A DNA stretch of 64,000 bases from Streptococcus mitis (GTDB lineage: Bacteria > Bacillota > Bacilli > Lactobacillales > Streptococcaceae), in the NCBI RefSeq assembly GCF_003943935.1, contig NZ_RJOB01000006.1, positions 100,661 through 164,660 of the forward strand, given 5' to 3'. A program made the position numbers and the translations under genes. Of the stretch, positions 47,097-57,462 are shown in pieces; position 1 is the stretch's first letter, and every line of letters begins with the position of its first letter. Under the pieces are notes generated by a model. The model did not search any database and had not been told where the DNA came from. It saw nothing but the letters and a program-made list of their open reading frames with translations.

Positions 47097-47161
47097 AGAT
47101 TCCTCCTTTTATTCTACAGTCTATTATAACTCTTTTCACAAAGTAAGCAACTGAAAAACAT

Positions 47162-47192
47162 AAAAGGCAAGGATATTCTTCCTCACCTTTTT
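47162..47192 (-). terminator. Terminator of rsuA
   Basis: On the minus strand AAAAGGTGAGGA pairs with TCCTTGCCTTTT (one G-T pair) around a 6-base loop, 16 bases after the rsuA stop. Confidence 0.7.
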
Positions 47193-47207
47193 CTAATATA
47201 AACCAAA

Positions 47208-47930
47208 CTAAGCAATACTCGCAAGAAGAACTTCTAATTCCTCCTTGGTCAAGCGACGCCATTCTCCTCGCTGCAAGTTCTCATCTAAAACTAAAGTTCC
47301 CATAGTCAAACGCTGTAGGTCCACTACTTCCTTGCCACAGTATGCCACCATACGCTTGACCTGATGAAACTTCCCTTCTGCAATGGTCACACGGATTTGG
47401 CTTTGATTCTTTTCTGCATCTGTGGAAAGAATCTCCAGTCTAGCAGGCTGACAGGTAAAGTCTTTGAGCGGAATGCCCTTGGCAAATGTCTCTACGTCTT
47501 CTTGGGTCATGATTCCCTTGACTTGTGCCTGATAAGTCTTGTCCACATGACGCTTGGGTGAAAGAAGAGCATGGGCCAGCTTGCCGTCATTAGTCAAGAG
47601 CAGAAGACCATGCGTGTCAATATCTAAGCGCCCTACTGGGAAAACTTCCTTACTCCGCGCCAAGTCATCCAACAAATCCAGAACAGTTCTATTCTTGGGA
47701 TCTTCAGTCGCTGAAATAACACCTTGGGGCTTGTTCATCATGTAGTAGACAAACTCTTCATACTCCAACACTTGCCAATCAAAGCGAATCTCATCTCTTT
47801 CTTCATCAATCTGCAATTTTGCTGATTTTTCTTTTTTACCATTTACCGTCACGCGCCCAGCCTTGAGCAAGTTTTTGACCTCTGTCCGACTCCCTACAGC
47901 GCAGGCAACTAAAAATTTATCTAATCTCAT
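47208..47930 (-). CDS. rsuA: 16S rRNA pseudouridine(516) synthase
   Basis: A 240-residue RsuA/RluB-family pseudouridine synthase. The N-terminal S4 RNA-binding domain is MRLDKFLVACAVGSRTEVKNLLKAGRVTVNG, and the catalytic aspartate is in VGRLDIDTHGLLLLTNDG. The substrate is inferred from similarity to RsuA; the related RluB class modifies 23S rRNA. The ATG follows a TATAAT box by only 6 bases with no Shine-Dalgarno, so a leaderless mRNA is likely. Confidence 0.88.
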   Translation of the reverse strand: MRLDKFLVACAVGSRTEVKNLLKAGRVTVNGKKEKSAKLQIDEERDEIRFDWQVLEYEEFVYYMMNKPQGVISATEDPKNRTVLDLLDDLARSKEVFPVGRLDIDTHGLLLLTNDGKLAHALLSPKRHVDKTYQAQVKGIMTQEDVETFAKGIPLKDFTCQPARLEILSTDAEKNQSQIRVTIAEGKFHQVKRMVAYCGKEVVDLQRLTMGTLVLDENLQRGEWRRLTKEELEVLLASIA

Positions 47931-47936
47931 AGAACT

Positions 47937-47942
47937 ATTATA
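47937..47942 (-). promoter_or_regulatory. -10 box directly before rsuA
   Basis: TATAAT (minus strand), then AGTTCT, then ATG. A leaderless transcript is implied. Confidence 0.55.
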
Positions 47943-47950
47943 TCATACTC

Positions 47951-47984
47951 AAAAGGAGGCTAGTTCAATGACCAACCTCCTTTT
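47951..47984 (-). terminator. Terminator of the GlsB-like gene
   Basis: AAAAGGAGG and CCTCCTTTT form a 9-bp stem around a 16-base loop, immediately upstream of the rsuA promoter. Confidence 0.8.
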
Positions 47985-48002
47985 CATTTCAGGTTTAAGA
48001 AA

Positions 48003-48233
48003 TTAACTTCCTCGTCTCCAGAAAATTGCTAAGACAATCATGGAACCTAGTACTGCCGGAATAATGGCAGTTCCTGCTATTATCGGTCCCCAAGTTCCAA
48101 AGAGCAACTGCCCCAGAAAAGCACCAATCCAACCGAGGAACATTTTCCCAAAGCATCCCATGCGTTCTCCACGATTGGTCAAAGCACCTGCCAAGAATCC
48201 CACTAGGAGACCAACAAACATACTTCCTATCAT
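48003..48233 (-). CDS. GlsB/YeaQ/YmgE family small membrane protein
   Basis: A 76-residue, very hydrophobic, Gly-rich protein with three helices: SMFVGLLVGFLAGALTN, KMFLGWIGAFLGQLLFGTWG and IIPAVLGSMIVLAIFW. This matches the transglycosylase-associated/GlsB-YeaQ-YmgE family, whose members are stress-linked; function unknown despite the name. AAGGAGCCAAG just upstream overlaps the region directly after the pepS stop, so it is likely co-transcribed with pepS. Confidence 0.85.
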   Translation of the reverse strand: MIGSMFVGLLVGFLAGALTNRGERMGCFGKMFLGWIGAFLGQLLFGTWGPIIAGTAIIPAVLGSMIVLAIFWRRGS

Positions 48234-48242
48234 CTTGGCTCC

Positions 48243-49484
48243 TTAATTTGCCCAATCTCCCTTACGGAAGAGAGGTACTCGCGTCCCATCCTCACGGATA
48301 CCATCGATATCCATCTGATTAGAACCAATCATAAAGTCCACGTGAACATCTGAACGGTTAAGTCCCGCAGCTTCAAGTTCTTCTTCGCTCATCTCTGCGC
48401 CACCAACGACGCTAGTCGCATAGGCTGCACCGATAGCCAAGTGATTTGACGCATTTTCATCGAAAAGAGTGTTGAAGAAGGTAATTCCTGACTGAGAAAT
48501 TGGACTTGGATCTGGTACCAAAGCACATTCACCCAAGGCACGCGCACCTGCATTTTCAAAGACAAGGTCTTTCATGACCTGATCACCCTTTTCAGCAGTA
48601 ATGTCTACGATTTGTCCATCCTTAAAGGTTACTTTAATTCCTTCGATGATATTTCCGTTATAGCTAAGCGGTTTTGTAGAAGTGACATAACCATCTGCGC
48701 GACGGAAGTCAGGCGCTGTGAAGACTTCCTCTGTCGGCATATTTGGTAAGAATCCTTCTCCCTGCGCATTGATAGCACCTGCTGATTCCCAAACGTGGTT
48801 TTTCGGCAAACCAAGGGTCAAATCTGTTCCTGGCGCTGTGTAGTGAAGGGCTGAAAATTGTTCTTTATTGAGCATATCAGCTTTACTCTTAAGGATAGCT
48901 GCATGTTCTTCCCAAGCCTTAACAGGATCTGCTTCGTAGACACGGCAAGTTTTGAAAATTTGGTCCCAAAGGAGATCGACTGCTTCTTCGTCGCTCGCAG
49001 CATTTGGAAAGACTTTCTTAGCCCACTCAAGTCCAGCAGCGGCTGCTACAGTCCAGCTAACCTTGTTGGATTGCGTTGCGATGCGCATTGGCTTCATGGC
49101 AAGTCCCATAGCTTTAGCAGAAGCTGAAAGCTTGTCAGCGTCCACTCCGTTCAAGGCACCTGGGTCAGAAGAACGGACACCAAGACGGCTAGCCTTATTC
49201 TCCAAGAGATAGTTCATCTCAGCAATCTTGTATTCTGGCACATTGTCCAGACGCTCCATCGGTGCGTGGAGGAATTTCTCGCGGTTAATGACATCATCTG
49301 TCCACTGAACAATAACCTCGTGCGCACCCAAAGCATAAGCTTCTTTGACGATTAAGTGAGCCAACTCGCGTTGCTCCACATCGATTGAGAGAGCCAAAGT
49401 GTGGCCAGACTGCACATTGATTCCATTCGCAACCAACAATTTCGCATATTTTTCTAGATTTTCTTTAAAATTTGGTAAAACCAT
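48243..49484 (-). CDS. pepS: Aminopeptidase PepS (M29 family)
   Basis: A 413-residue metallo-aminopeptidase of the M29 (thermophilic aminopeptidase) family that releases N-terminal residues with preference for Arg and aromatic residues in S. thermophilus PepS. Metal and active-site region: NMPTEEVFTAPDFRRADGYV, GARALGECALVPDPSPIS (Glu ligand), TLFDENASNHLAIGAAYA and DVHVDFMIGSNQMDIDGI. The region upstream of its ATG carries only a weak ribosome-binding site (AAAAGAGAAAACAAC) and is occupied by an IS200 remnant, so the promoter may be altered. Confidence 0.94.
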   Translation of the reverse strand: MVLPNFKENLEKYAKLLVANGINVQSGHTLALSIDVEQRELAHLIVKEAYALGAHEVIVQWTDDVINREKFLHAPMERLDNVPEYKIAEMNYLLENKASRLGVRSSDPGALNGVDADKLSASAKAMGLAMKPMRIATQSNKVSWTVAAAAGLEWAKKVFPNAASDEEAVDLLWDQIFKTCRVYEADPVKAWEEHAAILKSKADMLNKEQFSALHYTAPGTDLTLGLPKNHVWESAGAINAQGEGFLPNMPTEEVFTAPDFRRADGYVTSTKPLSYNGNIIEGIKVTFKDGQIVDITAEKGDQVMKDLVFENAGARALGECALVPDPSPISQSGITFFNTLFDENASNHLAIGAAYATSVVGGAEMSEEELEAAGLNRSDVHVDFMIGSNQMDIDGIREDGTRVPLFRKGDWAN

Positions 49485-49511
49485 GTTGTTTTCTCTTTTC
49501 TATATTTTTTA

Positions 49512-49648
49512 ATAATTCTTTTGAAATATTTCGCCTAAACTACTTCAATATTGATTATAGATGACTTTTCGTCTATACTTAGGGGTGAACACAATGTGAT
49601 AGAACAGTGCCACTTTGTGTGCGATAAACTATGAGCCTTTTGTGCCAT
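49512..49648 (-). pseudogene. IS200/IS605-family TnpA remnant
   Basis: The minus strand encodes MAQKAHSLSHTKWHC, then after a frameshift YHIVFTPKYRRKVIYNQY, a stop codon in place of the usual Arg, and SSLGEIFQKNY, the recognisable N-terminus of IS200 TnpA. The catalytic Tyr region and the rest are gone. It is cut off 28 bases before the pepS ATG. Confidence 0.85.
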
Positions 49649-49800
49649 ATTTTCTCCTTTCGCTTTACAATTGGCTTGAACACCTTTATTGTATCGCGTT
49701 TGGAATTTTTTTGGTATAACCTTCGACGCGCACCTCGCATAGCGGGTGGTTTATTTGTTCGCACCTGACGGATCGAGACGGACTAATAATCACATAATTT
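49649..49800. other. Left-end region of the IS200 remnant; intergenic
   Basis: The 378-base gap between pepS and the 128-residue protein gene holds the IS200 remnant, this GC-richer stretch (gcgcacctcgcatagcgggt, an imperfect hairpin typical of IS200 subterminal structure) and a terminator. No gene is evident. Confidence 0.5.
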
Positions 49801-49805
49801 GAAAC

Positions 49806-49831
49806 AAAAAGGGGCAAAATAACCCCTTTTT
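49806..49831 (-). terminator. Terminator of the two-gene cassette
   Basis: AAAAAGGGG and CCCCTTTTT form a perfect 9-bp stem around an 8-base loop on the minus strand. Confidence 0.85.
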
Positions 49832-49862
49832 CACAAAACAATAATGAAACAGTGTATAATGA

Positions 49863-50249
49863 TTAGTCTTCTCTCTTTTTGCCTAATCCATATCCACCAG
49901 CAAAACCAGCAAACAATCCTCCAACACTATAAATAAGTTTTTCTAAAACATCTGGCTTATCTTTTAAAATTACAACCAGTATTATAAAAACAATTGAAAC
50001 AATTATTGCTAAAGCTAGAATAAAATATTTAGAATGCTTTTTCTCTTCAAAAGCTAACGTCATATTTTTTTCAGCACCATCTAAGTATCTTGTAATATGT
50101 TCGGTTGTAATTTTATCTGAAAAATCAGTCCCAGAAGATATTTGACTTAACGTAGCCATGATTTGACTCGTTTCAATCAGCCCATGTTCTTTAGATTCAG
50201 AATCTATAATATCAACATCATGCTCTTTTTGTAACTCATTAATTGTCAT
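49863..50249 (-). CDS. Hypothetical protein with two C-terminal membrane helices
   Basis: A 128-residue protein that I cannot assign to a characterised family. Residues 1-75 are hydrophilic and helical (SQIMATLSQISSG, EHITRYLDGAEKNMTLAFEEKK). Two transmembrane segments follow: YFILALAIIVSIVFIILVVIL and LIYSVGGLFAGFAGGYGLG, with a short loop and a KKRED tail. The layout (soluble helical part, then a helix hairpin) is shared with several small membrane proteins of unknown function, including DUF2335. AAGGGG stands seven bases before the ATG, which lies within the end of the upstream 98-residue gene (11-base overlap), so the two are coupled. AT-rich and probably accessory. Confidence 0.65.
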   Translation of the reverse strand: MTINELQKEHDVDIIDSESKEHGLIETSQIMATLSQISSGTDFSDKITTEHITRYLDGAEKNMTLAFEEKKHSKYFILALAIIVSIVFIILVVILKDKPDVLEKLIYSVGGLFAGFAGGYGLGKKRED

Positions 50250-50535
50250 GTACTAACCCCTTTTTAATTTTTCTGTATGACTCCATATAATGGACGGTCT
50301 TATCATAACGTTGATTTTTTAACAATCTGTCATTCAATTGTATTCTTAACTTTTTCTTTAATAGCAAGGGAATCTTATTTAACTCTTTATTAAAATTTCT
50401 AGAGACATTTTCATTAAAATCAGTTATAATCAAAGATTTTATTATTTTTCTATATGTATCTATATCATTATTATTATTTTTCTCGGTAATATCAATTAAT
50501 GCTTCTAATTTTTGATAATTTATTTGCTTACTCAT
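50239..50535 (-). CDS. Hypothetical 98-residue helical protein
   Basis: A soluble, lysine- and asparagine-rich protein with no membrane helix and no recognised domain; it appears all-alpha (INYQKLEALIDITEKNNN, FNKELNKIPLLLKKKLRIQL). A perfect-looking AAAGGAGATAACGA precedes the ATG. Base composition is clearly more AT-rich than in polC or pepS on either side. It is coupled to the membrane protein gene downstream by an 11-base overlap, so the pair probably works together. Possible roles (toxin-antitoxin, defence, immunity) are speculation. Confidence 0.65.
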   Translation of the reverse strand: MSKQINYQKLEALIDITEKNNNNDIDTYRKIIKSLIITDFNENVSRNFNKELNKIPLLLKKKLRIQLNDRLLKNQRYDKTVHYMESYRKIKKGLVHDN

Positions 50536-50583
50536 TCGTTATCTCCTTTACATATAACTATTCGTTATTTATATAAAATAACT

Positions 50584-50670
50584 TTATTGCAGTAAAACTA
50601 AAGTAGATAAAATTAAACTAACCAAAGTACTTATATGATATACTTTCTCTCTACTACTTTTGAATATCAT
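50584..50670 (-). CDS. Possible 28-residue hydrophobic peptide
   Basis: A short frame upstream of the cassette: a basic N-terminus (MIFKSSREKVYH) followed by a hydrophobic stretch (ISTLVSLILSTLVLLQ) and a stop. This cationic-then-hydrophobic layout occurs in small toxins and membrane peptides. Against it: AGGGAGGGAG lies about 17 bases upstream, too far for an ideal ribosome-binding site, and an overlapping ATG in another frame gives only six codons. A consensus-like promoter precedes it. Confidence 0.3.
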   Translation of the reverse strand: MIFKSSREKVYHISTLVSLILSTLVLLQ

Positions 50671-50704
50671 TCATAATTACAGAACTTCTCCCTCCCTAAT
50701 AAAG

Positions 50705-50733
50705 ATTGTATCAAAAAGATAAGTTTATGTAAA
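50705..50733 (-). promoter_or_regulatory. Promoter of the accessory cassette
   Basis: TTTACA and TACAAT separated by 17 bases on the minus strand. Transcription would begin near 50698, about 160 bases before the 98-residue gene. Confidence 0.65.
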
Positions 50734-50800
50734 TCGATAATACAATATTTATAATTTTCATTATATTTTTACTCTTATATTTGTTCATACGGTAGACTTC

Positions 50801-53800
50801 TTAAAACAACTCATCAAACAAACTCAACTGGTTATCCTCTGGCATATTTCCGAGAATGCCCATTTCATCCATCTTTTCAACCAAGGTTGATGAGAGTCCA
50901 CCACGCTTGCGTAGTTCTGTTTTAGAGAGGAATTCTCCCTCTTCACGCGCTCGCACCAACTGCTTAGCAACGTTCTCTCCCAGACCATCCATAGCGACAA
51001 ATGGTGGAATCAGTGTATCTCCGTCAATGATGAATTCAGTCGCATCACTACGGTAGAGGTCTAACTTCCCAAACTTGAAACCACGTTCCCACATTTCATT
51101 GACAATCTCAAGAGTTGTATAGAGGTCAATCTCCACATTAGAGGCCTCATTGTTCTTCCGTTTTTCAGAGATTTCTTCCATTCTGCGTTTGATAGCATCC
51201 AAGCCTGCACCCATAGTCTTGATATCAAAAGCCTTAGCGCGGATTGAGAAGTAAGCACAGTAGTAATAAATGGGATGATGAACCTTGAAGTAAGCTACAC
51301 GCAAGGCCATCATAACGTAGGCTGCCGCATGGGCTTTAGGGAACATGTACTTAATTTTCCCACAGGATTCAATATACCACTCTGGCACCTTATTAGCCTT
51401 CATGGCTTCGATATAGCCATTTCTCTCCTCTTCTGAAATCTTCAGCCACAAGCCCTTACGTACCCGTTCCATGATAGTAAAGGCCATCTTAGGCTCGAGG
51501 CCAGCATGCATGAGGTAAACCATGATGTCGTCCCGACAACCGATAACGGTCGACAGATCCGCAATCCCTTGCTTGATTAAATCCTGAGCATTTCCCAACC
51601 AGACATCGGTACCATGGGATAATCCAGACAACTGAAGCAACTCCGCAAAGGTTGTCGGATGGGTTTCATCAACCATCCCACGTACGAAGTTGGTTCCAAA
51701 CTCTGGAATTCCCAGCATGCCCGTAGGCGTTCCGATCTGCTCAGGTGTTACCCCAAGTACATCGGTCCCAGAAAAGAGGGCCATTACTCCTTCGTCATCC
51801 ATAGGAATTTCATTAGGGTCAATACCAGACAAGTCTTGGAGTTTTCGAATCATTGTTGGATCATCATGTCCCAGTACATCAAGTTTGAGGACGTTCTCAT
51901 CGATATCGTGGAAGTTAAAGTGAGTGGTCTGCCATTCAGCTGTTACATCATCCGCTGGATACTGGACAGGCGTAAAATCGTAGACATCCATGTAGTTCGG
52001 AATAACTACGATTCCCCCCGGGTGTTGTCCTGTTGTCCGCTTAACACCAGCCGCACCTTGAGCTAGGCGTTCTACCTCTGCATCACGATAAAACTTTCCA
52101 TAATCTCTCTCATAGCCCTTTACAAATCCATAGGCAGTCTTAGCAGCCACCGTACCAACCGTTCCTGCACGGAAGGCATACTCCTCACCAAAGATATCAC
52201 GCACATCCAAGTGGGCGCTAGGCTGGTCTTCTCCCGAGAAGTTCAAGTCAATATCGGGAACCTTGTCCCCATCAAAACCGAGAAAGGTTTCAAACGGAAT
52301 ATCCTGCCCATTTTTACTGAGTTTGTGACCACAGTTTGGACAATCCTTATTGGGCATATCAAATCCTGAACCATAAGAACCATCGGTGATAAACTCGCTG
52401 TACTGACACTGACCACAGACATAGTGAGGAGAGAGAGGATTAACCTCCGTAATCCCAATCATAGTCGCAACGAAACTGGAACCGACAGACCCACGAGAAC
52501 CCACCAAGTAACCCCGTTCATTGGAGCGTTGCACCAGCATCTGCGAGGCTAAATAAATCACGGCAAATCCATTCCCCAGAATAGAAGTTAATTCTTTTTC
52601 AATTCGCAAATCAACAATATCTGGCAGCGGATTTCCATAAATCTCAAAAGCTTTCTTATAGGTCAACTCAGCAACTGTTTCTTCAGCCTTATCAATGAAA
52701 GGCGTGTACAAGTCACCCTTAACAACCTCAACGGGTTCAAAGGTTTCTGCCAAGGCATTGGTGTTTTCAATAACCAATTTGCGAGCTAGTTCCTCTCCCA
52801 AGAAGGCAAATTCATCCAACATTTCATTAGTCGTTCTAAAATGAGCCTTGGGGAGAGGAGCTGGTTGAGCATGTTCACCGTGACCAATGGTTCGATTAAT
52901 CATAGCTCCCTGTCCCAAACTACGGACGATAATTTCGCGGTAAATCTCTTCTTCTGGTTCAATATAGTGGACATTTCCCGTAGCCAAAACGGGCTTGCCA
53001 AGACGGTCCCCGACCTCTATCAAATTCTTGATAATGGTCTGGAGTTCCTCCATATCCTTGACCTGCTCCTTAGCAATCAAAGGAGCATAGATAGCTGGTG
53101 GCATGACCTCGATAAAGTCATAATACTTGGCCACCTCAACCGCCGCATCCACACCTTGGGAAAGGACTGCATCAAAAACTTCACCTTCAGAGCAAGCTGA
53201 ACCTAAAATCAAACCTTCCCGATGGGCATCTAAAACCGTTCTCGGAATCCGTGGCACCCCTTCAAAGTACTTAGTATTGGACAAAGAAACCAGTTTAAAG
53301 ATATTTTTTAAACCTACCTGATTCTTGACATAAATGGTCGCATGCTTGATGCGAGCTTTTTTATAAGAATCTGGACTAATCAAATCAATGTTGAGTCTAG
53401 CTAGATCGGTCACACCATGTTTTTCTACCACCTCTTTGATAAAGATGAAAAGCAGGCGACCTGTAGCTTCCGCATCGTAGTTGGCCATGTGGTGATGTTC
53501 TAAGGCCACACCAAAACGCTTGGTCAAAGGTCCTAAACCATGACGTTTATACTCAGGATAGAGATTTCTAGCAAACTCAAGTGTATCAATAACTGGCTGA
53601 CTAATCTTTGGCAAACCATGACGCTCATAATTGGCATTCATAAAGCCAACGTCAAAGGTAGCATTATGGGCAACTAAGACTGTATCCTTACAAAATTCTT
53701 GGAATTCCTGTAGCACTTGTTCCAGTGGTTTGGCATTTTTGACATGATCATCTGTAATTCCAGTCAACTCAGTAGTAAAAGCTGACAAGGGATGTCCAGG

Positions 53801-55192
53801 ATTGATAAATTCATCAAATTCAGCAATGACATTCCCCTTATACATCTTAGAGGCCGCAACCTGAATCAAGTCATTATAGATGGCTGAAAGCCCCGTCGTT
53901 TCCACGTCAAAGACCACATAGGTCGCTTCTGACAAGTCCATTTCCACTTCGTTATAAACAATTGGAACTCGGTCCTCTACAATATTGGCTTCCATTCCAT
54001 AGATCAGCTGGATTCCCGCTTTTTTGGCCGCCTTATAGCCGTGTGGGAAGGACTGGACATTCCCGTGGTCCGTGATGGCAACCGCCTTGTGTCCCCACTT
54101 AGCAGCTGTCGCAACAATCTCCTCTACTTCTGGCAGAGCATCCATAGTCGACATATTAGTATGAGCATGAAATTCAACCCGACGCTCACCTTCTGGCATC
54201 AAATCCTTCCGCTCATAGTGAACAACTTCCTGCACATCCTGCACGTTCATAGTCAAATCTCGTGTGAAGTTATTCATCTCTACATTCCCACGAACTCGGA
54301 GCCAAGAATTTTTCTTAATTAGATCAAATTTTTGAGCCTCTTCCTCGTTCTTAACCCACTTTTGCATCGAAAAACTTGAAGTGTAGTCCGTCATTTTAAA
54401 GTTGATCAAAACACGTCCTGTTCTGGTCACTTTTTGCTCCACATCAAAAACAACCCCTTCAAAAACCAGACGATTTTCCTCCGTCGTCACTTCGATCATA
54501 GGAGTAATCTCCGCCTTGTCCAGCTTTGGCTTAGCCTCAGCCTTTTTAGCCTGAAAATCAAAGGCTGGTTTCTCTTCCGCTGGAGGAGGTGCCATCTGTT
54601 CCAGTTGTTCCATAGTACGGAGCGCTTCCTCATTGGCAGCTTGAACAATCTGCTTATTTTCAGCATGAAAGGCTTCTTCCTGCTCTTGAGTCAGCACATC
54701 ATTCTTCTCTACTTGACAGTTAAAAGTAGGAAAACCAAATTTTTCAAGTTGTTTAGCTAAATTAGGAAGATGATTTTTCTTAAAGTGTTCCTTATCAATC
54801 GCCTCTGAACCTTCAATAAAGAGTTGATTGCCCTCAGCACGAACTTGCAGATTTTGATAAAGGGACTTAAAACCTTGGCTAGCACATGGCCCCTCAGAAA
54901 AAGCTTCTCTATAATAGGCCTGCAAGAGCTGATTTGAAAATCCTTGAGACAGAGCCTTGATTTCGAAAACAGCTTTATTGCCTGTCTTAGAAAATTCCTC
55001 ACTCAAGCCCTTCTTTATTTCTAAAAAGATTTCAATCGGTAAAATATTAGAAAATACGAAATGAAACTCCCATACCTTACTAATTTTATGAACCACAACT
55101 CGCTCAATATCAGCCTGTGATAAAGCAGGATCCTGTCTCATTTCAGCAGGCATCCCCAGTTGATTCATCAAAATTTCAAAACTATTTGACAT
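50801..55192 (-). CDS. polC: DNA polymerase III alpha subunit, PolC type
   Basis: Replicative polymerase of Gram-positive bacteria, 1463 residues, normal length. Order: N-terminal domain (1-200), OB fold (about 240-325), PHP domain ([20 protein letters not shown]) interrupted by a DEDDh 3'-5' exonuclease (about 425-590, [35 protein letters not shown]), then the PHP remainder ([19 protein letters not shown] before, NVHYIEP after), zinc finger (CGQCQYS..CPNCG), palm ([12 protein letters not shown] catalytic aspartates), fingers and C-terminal domain ending [11 protein letters not shown]. The C-terminal QLSLF is the beta-clamp-binding motif. It lies between fusA and the accessory cassette. Confidence 0.97.
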   Translation of the reverse strand: MSNSFEILMNQLGMPAEMRQDPALSQADIERVVVHKISKVWEFHFVFSNILPIEIFLEIKKGLSEEFSKTGNKAVFEIKALSQGFSNQLLQAYYREAFSEGPCASQGFKSLYQNLQVRAEGNQLFIEGSEAIDKEHFKKNHLPNLAKQLEKFGFPTFNCQVEKNDVLTQEQEEAFHAENKQIVQAANEEALRTMEQLEQMAPPPAEEKPAFDFQAKKAEAKPKLDKAEITPMIEVTTEENRLVFEGVVFDVEQKVTRTGRVLINFKMTDYTSSFSMQKWVKNEEEAQKFDLIKKNSWLRVRGNVEMNNFTRDLTMNVQDVQEVVHYERKDLMPEGERRVEFHAHTNMSTMDALPEVEEIVATAAKWGHKAVAITDHGNVQSFPHGYKAAKKAGIQLIYGMEANIVEDRVPIVYNEVEMDLSEATYVVFDVETTGLSAIYNDLIQVAASKMYKGNVIAEFDEFINPGHPLSAFTTELTGITDDHVKNAKPLEQVLQEFQEFCKDTVLVAHNATFDVGFMNANYERHGLPKISQPVIDTLEFARNLYPEYKRHGLGPLTKRFGVALEHHHMANYDAEATGRLLFIFIKEVVEKHGVTDLARLNIDLISPDSYKKARIKHATIYVKNQVGLKNIFKLVSLSNTKYFEGVPRIPRTVLDAHREGLILGSACSEGEVFDAVLSQGVDAAVEVAKYYDFIEVMPPAIYAPLIAKEQVKDMEELQTIIKNLIEVGDRLGKPVLATGNVHYIEPEEEIYREIIVRSLGQGAMINRTIGHGEHAQPAPLPKAHFRTTNEMLDEFAFLGEELARKLVIENTNALAETFEPVEVVKGDLYTPFIDKAEETVAELTYKKAFEIYGNPLPDIVDLRIEKELTSILGNGFAVIYLASQMLVQRSNERGYLVGSRGSVGSSFVATMIGITEVNPLSPHYVCGQCQYSEFITDGSYGSGFDMPNKDCPNCGHKLSKNGQDIPFETFLGFDGDKVPDIDLNFSGEDQPSAHLDVRDIFGEEYAFRAGTVGTVAAKTAYGFVKGYERDYGKFYRDAEVERLAQGAAGVKRTTGQHPGGIVVIPNYMDVYDFTPVQYPADDVTAEWQTTHFNFHDIDENVLKLDVLGHDDPTMIRKLQDLSGIDPNEIPMDDEGVMALFSGTDVLGVTPEQIGTPTGMLGIPEFGTNFVRGMVDETHPTTFAELLQLSGLSHGTDVWLGNAQDLIKQGIADLSTVIGCRDDIMVYLMHAGLEPKMAFTIMERVRKGLWLKISEEERNGYIEAMKANKVPEWYIESCGKIKYMFPKAHAAAYVMMALRVAYFKVHHPIYYYCAYFSIRAKAFDIKTMGAGLDAIKRRMEEISEKRKNNEASNVEIDLYTTLEIVNEMWERGFKFGKLDLYRSDATEFIIDGDTLIPPFVAMDGLGENVAKQLVRAREEGEFLSKTELRKRGGLSSTLVEKMDEMGILGNMPEDNQLSLFDELF

Positions 55193-55253
55193 TCATTTTC
55201 CTCACATTATTCTCCTACTATTTTACCATATTTAGAGGTATTTTCTAAAGACA

Positions 55254-55279
55254 AAAGGAAGCCACTAAGTGACTTCCTT
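55254..55279 (-). terminator. Terminator of fusA
   Basis: On the minus strand GGAAGTCAC pairs with GTGGCTTCC around TTA, followed by TTTTG, 17 bases after the fusA stop. Confidence 0.8.
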
Positions 55280-55295
55280 CTAGAGCGAGGACTGA

Positions 55296-57377
55296 TTAGT
55301 CTTCACCTTTATTTTTCTTAATGATTTCTTCTTGTACTGACTTAGGTACATCTTCGTAGTGGTCAAATACCATCATGAATGTACCACGTCCTTGAGATGC
55401 AGAACGAAGAACTGTTGCGTAACCGAACATTTCAGCAAGTGGAACGTAAGCACGAACGATTTGGCTGTTACCGTGAGCTTCCATACCATCTACACGTCCA
55501 CGACGAGCAGTTACGTGACCCATAACATCACCAAGGTTTTCTTCTGGAACAGTGATTGTTACAAGCATCATTGGCTCAAGGATAGCTGGTTGTGCTGATT
55601 TAGCAGCTTCTTTGAGGGCAAGTGAAGCCGCGATCTTGAAGGCAGTTTCAGATGAGTCGACATCATGGTATGAACCATCGTAAAGCTTAGCTTTAACGTC
55701 AACCATTGGGTAACCTGCAAGAACACCGTTAGCCATAGATTCTACCAAACCTTTTTCAACCGCTGGGATAAATTCACGAGGAACCACACCACCGACGATT
55801 GCGTTTTCGAATTCGAATCCTTTACCTTCTTCGTTTGGAGTAAATTCAATCCATACATCACCGAATTGACCTTTACCACCAGATTGACGTTTGAAGAATC
55901 CACGTGCTTGAGTAGAAGCGCGGAATGTTTCACGGTAAGATACTTGAGGAGCACCTACGTTCGCTTCAACTTTGAACTCACGACGCATACGGTCAACAAG
56001 GACGTCAAGGTGAAGCTCACCCATACCAGAGATAACTGTTTCACCAGTTTCAACGTTTGTTTCAACGCGGAATGTTGGATCTTCTTCAGCCAATTTTTGA
56101 AGGGCGATACCCATCTTGTCTTGGTCAGCTTTAGATTTTGGCTCAACCATCAATTGGATAACTGGTTCTGGAACGTTGATTGACTCAAGGATGATTTTAG
56201 CTTTTTCATCTGTCAATGAGTCACCAGTTGTAGTATCTTTCAAACCAACGGCAGCAGCGATATCACCTGAGTAAACAGTGTCAATTTCTTGACGGCTGTT
56301 GGCGTGCATTTGAAGGATACGTCCGATACGCTCACGTTTACCTTTAGAAGTGTTCAATACGTATGAACCTGATTGAAGCACACCTGAGTACACACGGAAG
56401 AATGTTAAACGACCTACGAATGGGTCAGTCATGATCTTGAAGGCAAGAGCTGCAAATGGCTCTTCGTCAGATGCTGGACGAGTTTCTTCAGCGTCTGTAT
56501 CTGGGTTAATACCTTTAATCGCTGGGATATCAAGTGGGCTTGGAAGGTAGTCAATAACCGCATCAAGCATCAATTGAACACCTTTATTCTTGAAGGCTGA
56601 ACCACACAATACTGGGAAGAATTCAACGTTGATAGTCGCTTTACGGATACCAGCTTTCAATTCTTCGTTAGTGATTTCTTCACCTTCGAGGTATTTCATC
56701 ATCAATTCTTCGTCAGTTTCAGCAACTGCTTCGATCAATTTTTCACGGTATTCTTGAGCTTGGTCAAGGTATTCAGCTGGAATATCTTCTTCAAGGATAT
56801 CTGTACCAAGGTCGTTAGTATAGATTTCAGCTTTCATCTTGATCAAGTCGATGATACCACGGAAGTCATCTTCAGAACCTATTGGCAATTGGATTGGGTG
56901 TGCGTTTGCTTGAAGACGATCGTGAAGTGTGCTTACAGAGTAAAGGAAGTCAGCACCGATTTTGTCCATTTTGTTGGCAAATACGATACGTGGAACTCCA
57001 TACTCAGTTGCTTGACGCCAAACTGTTTCAGTTTGAGGCTCAACACCTGATTGTGAGTCAAGAACGGTAACCGCACCATCCAATACACGAAGAGAACGTT
57101 GTACTTCGATTGTGAAGTCCACGTGTCCTGGTGTGTCGATGATGTTTACGCGGTGGTTGTTCCATTGAGCTGTTGTCGCAGCAGATGTGATAGTGATACC
57201 ACGTTCTTGCTCTTGCTCCATCCAGTCCATTTGTGACGCACCTTCGTGAGTTTCACCGATTTTGTGGATTTTACCAGTGTAGTAAAGAATACGCTCAGTA
57301 GTTGTTGTTTTACCAGCATCGACGTGAGCCATGATACCGATATTACGAGTTTTTTCAAGTGAAAATTCGCGTGCCAT
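55296..57377 (-). CDS. fusA: Elongation factor G
   Basis: Translational GTPase, 693 residues, that drives ribosomal translocation and, with RRF, recycling. G1 is [18 protein letters not shown]2 [10 protein letters not shown]3 DTPGHVDF, and G4 [11 protein letters not shown]. Domains II-V follow with the domain IV tip region [17 protein letters not shown] segment and C-terminal [14 protein letters not shown]. It is transcribed with rpsL and rpsG upstream, but a hairpin and an extended -10 promoter between rpsG and fusA suggest it also has its own transcript. Confidence 0.97.
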   Translation of the reverse strand: MAREFSLEKTRNIGIMAHVDAGKTTTTERILYYTGKIHKIGETHEGASQMDWMEQEQERGITITSAATTAQWNNHRVNIIDTPGHVDFTIEVQRSLRVLDGAVTVLDSQSGVEPQTETVWRQATEYGVPRIVFANKMDKIGADFLYSVSTLHDRLQANAHPIQLPIGSEDDFRGIIDLIKMKAEIYTNDLGTDILEEDIPAEYLDQAQEYREKLIEAVAETDEELMMKYLEGEEITNEELKAGIRKATINVEFFPVLCGSAFKNKGVQLMLDAVIDYLPSPLDIPAIKGINPDTDAEETRPASDEEPFAALAFKIMTDPFVGRLTFFRVYSGVLQSGSYVLNTSKGKRERIGRILQMHANSRQEIDTVYSGDIAAAVGLKDTTTGDSLTDEKAKIILESINVPEPVIQLMVEPKSKADQDKMGIALQKLAEEDPTFRVETNVETGETVISGMGELHLDVLVDRMRREFKVEANVGAPQVSYRETFRASTQARGFFKRQSGGKGQFGDVWIEFTPNEEGKGFEFENAIVGGVVPREFIPAVEKGLVESMANGVLAGYPMVDVKAKLYDGSYHDVDSSETAFKIAASLALKEAAKSAQPAILEPMMLVTITVPEENLGDVMGHVTARRGRVDGMEAHGNSQIVRAYVPLAEMFGYATVLRSASQGRGTFMMVFDHYEDVPKSVQEEIIKKNKGED

Positions 57378-57415
57378 GAGGTTTGTTTCTCCTATTTATT
57401 TTTGATTTCTATTCT

Positions 57416-57424
57416 ATTATAACA
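57416..57424 (-). promoter_or_regulatory. Extended -10 promoter of fusA
   Basis: TGTTATAAT on the minus strand, about 39 bases before the fusA ATG and immediately after the T-tail of the rpsG terminator. No convincing -35 box. Confidence 0.55.
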
Positions 57425-57437
57425 TGATTTTAATAAA

Positions 57438-57462
57438 AACGGATAGGCAGGACCTACCCGTT
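57438..57462 (-). terminator. Terminator after rpsG
   Basis: AACGGGTAGG and CCTATCCGTT (one G-T pair) around a 5-base loop, followed by TTTTATT on the minus strand. It separates rpsL-rpsG from fusA. Confidence 0.75.
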
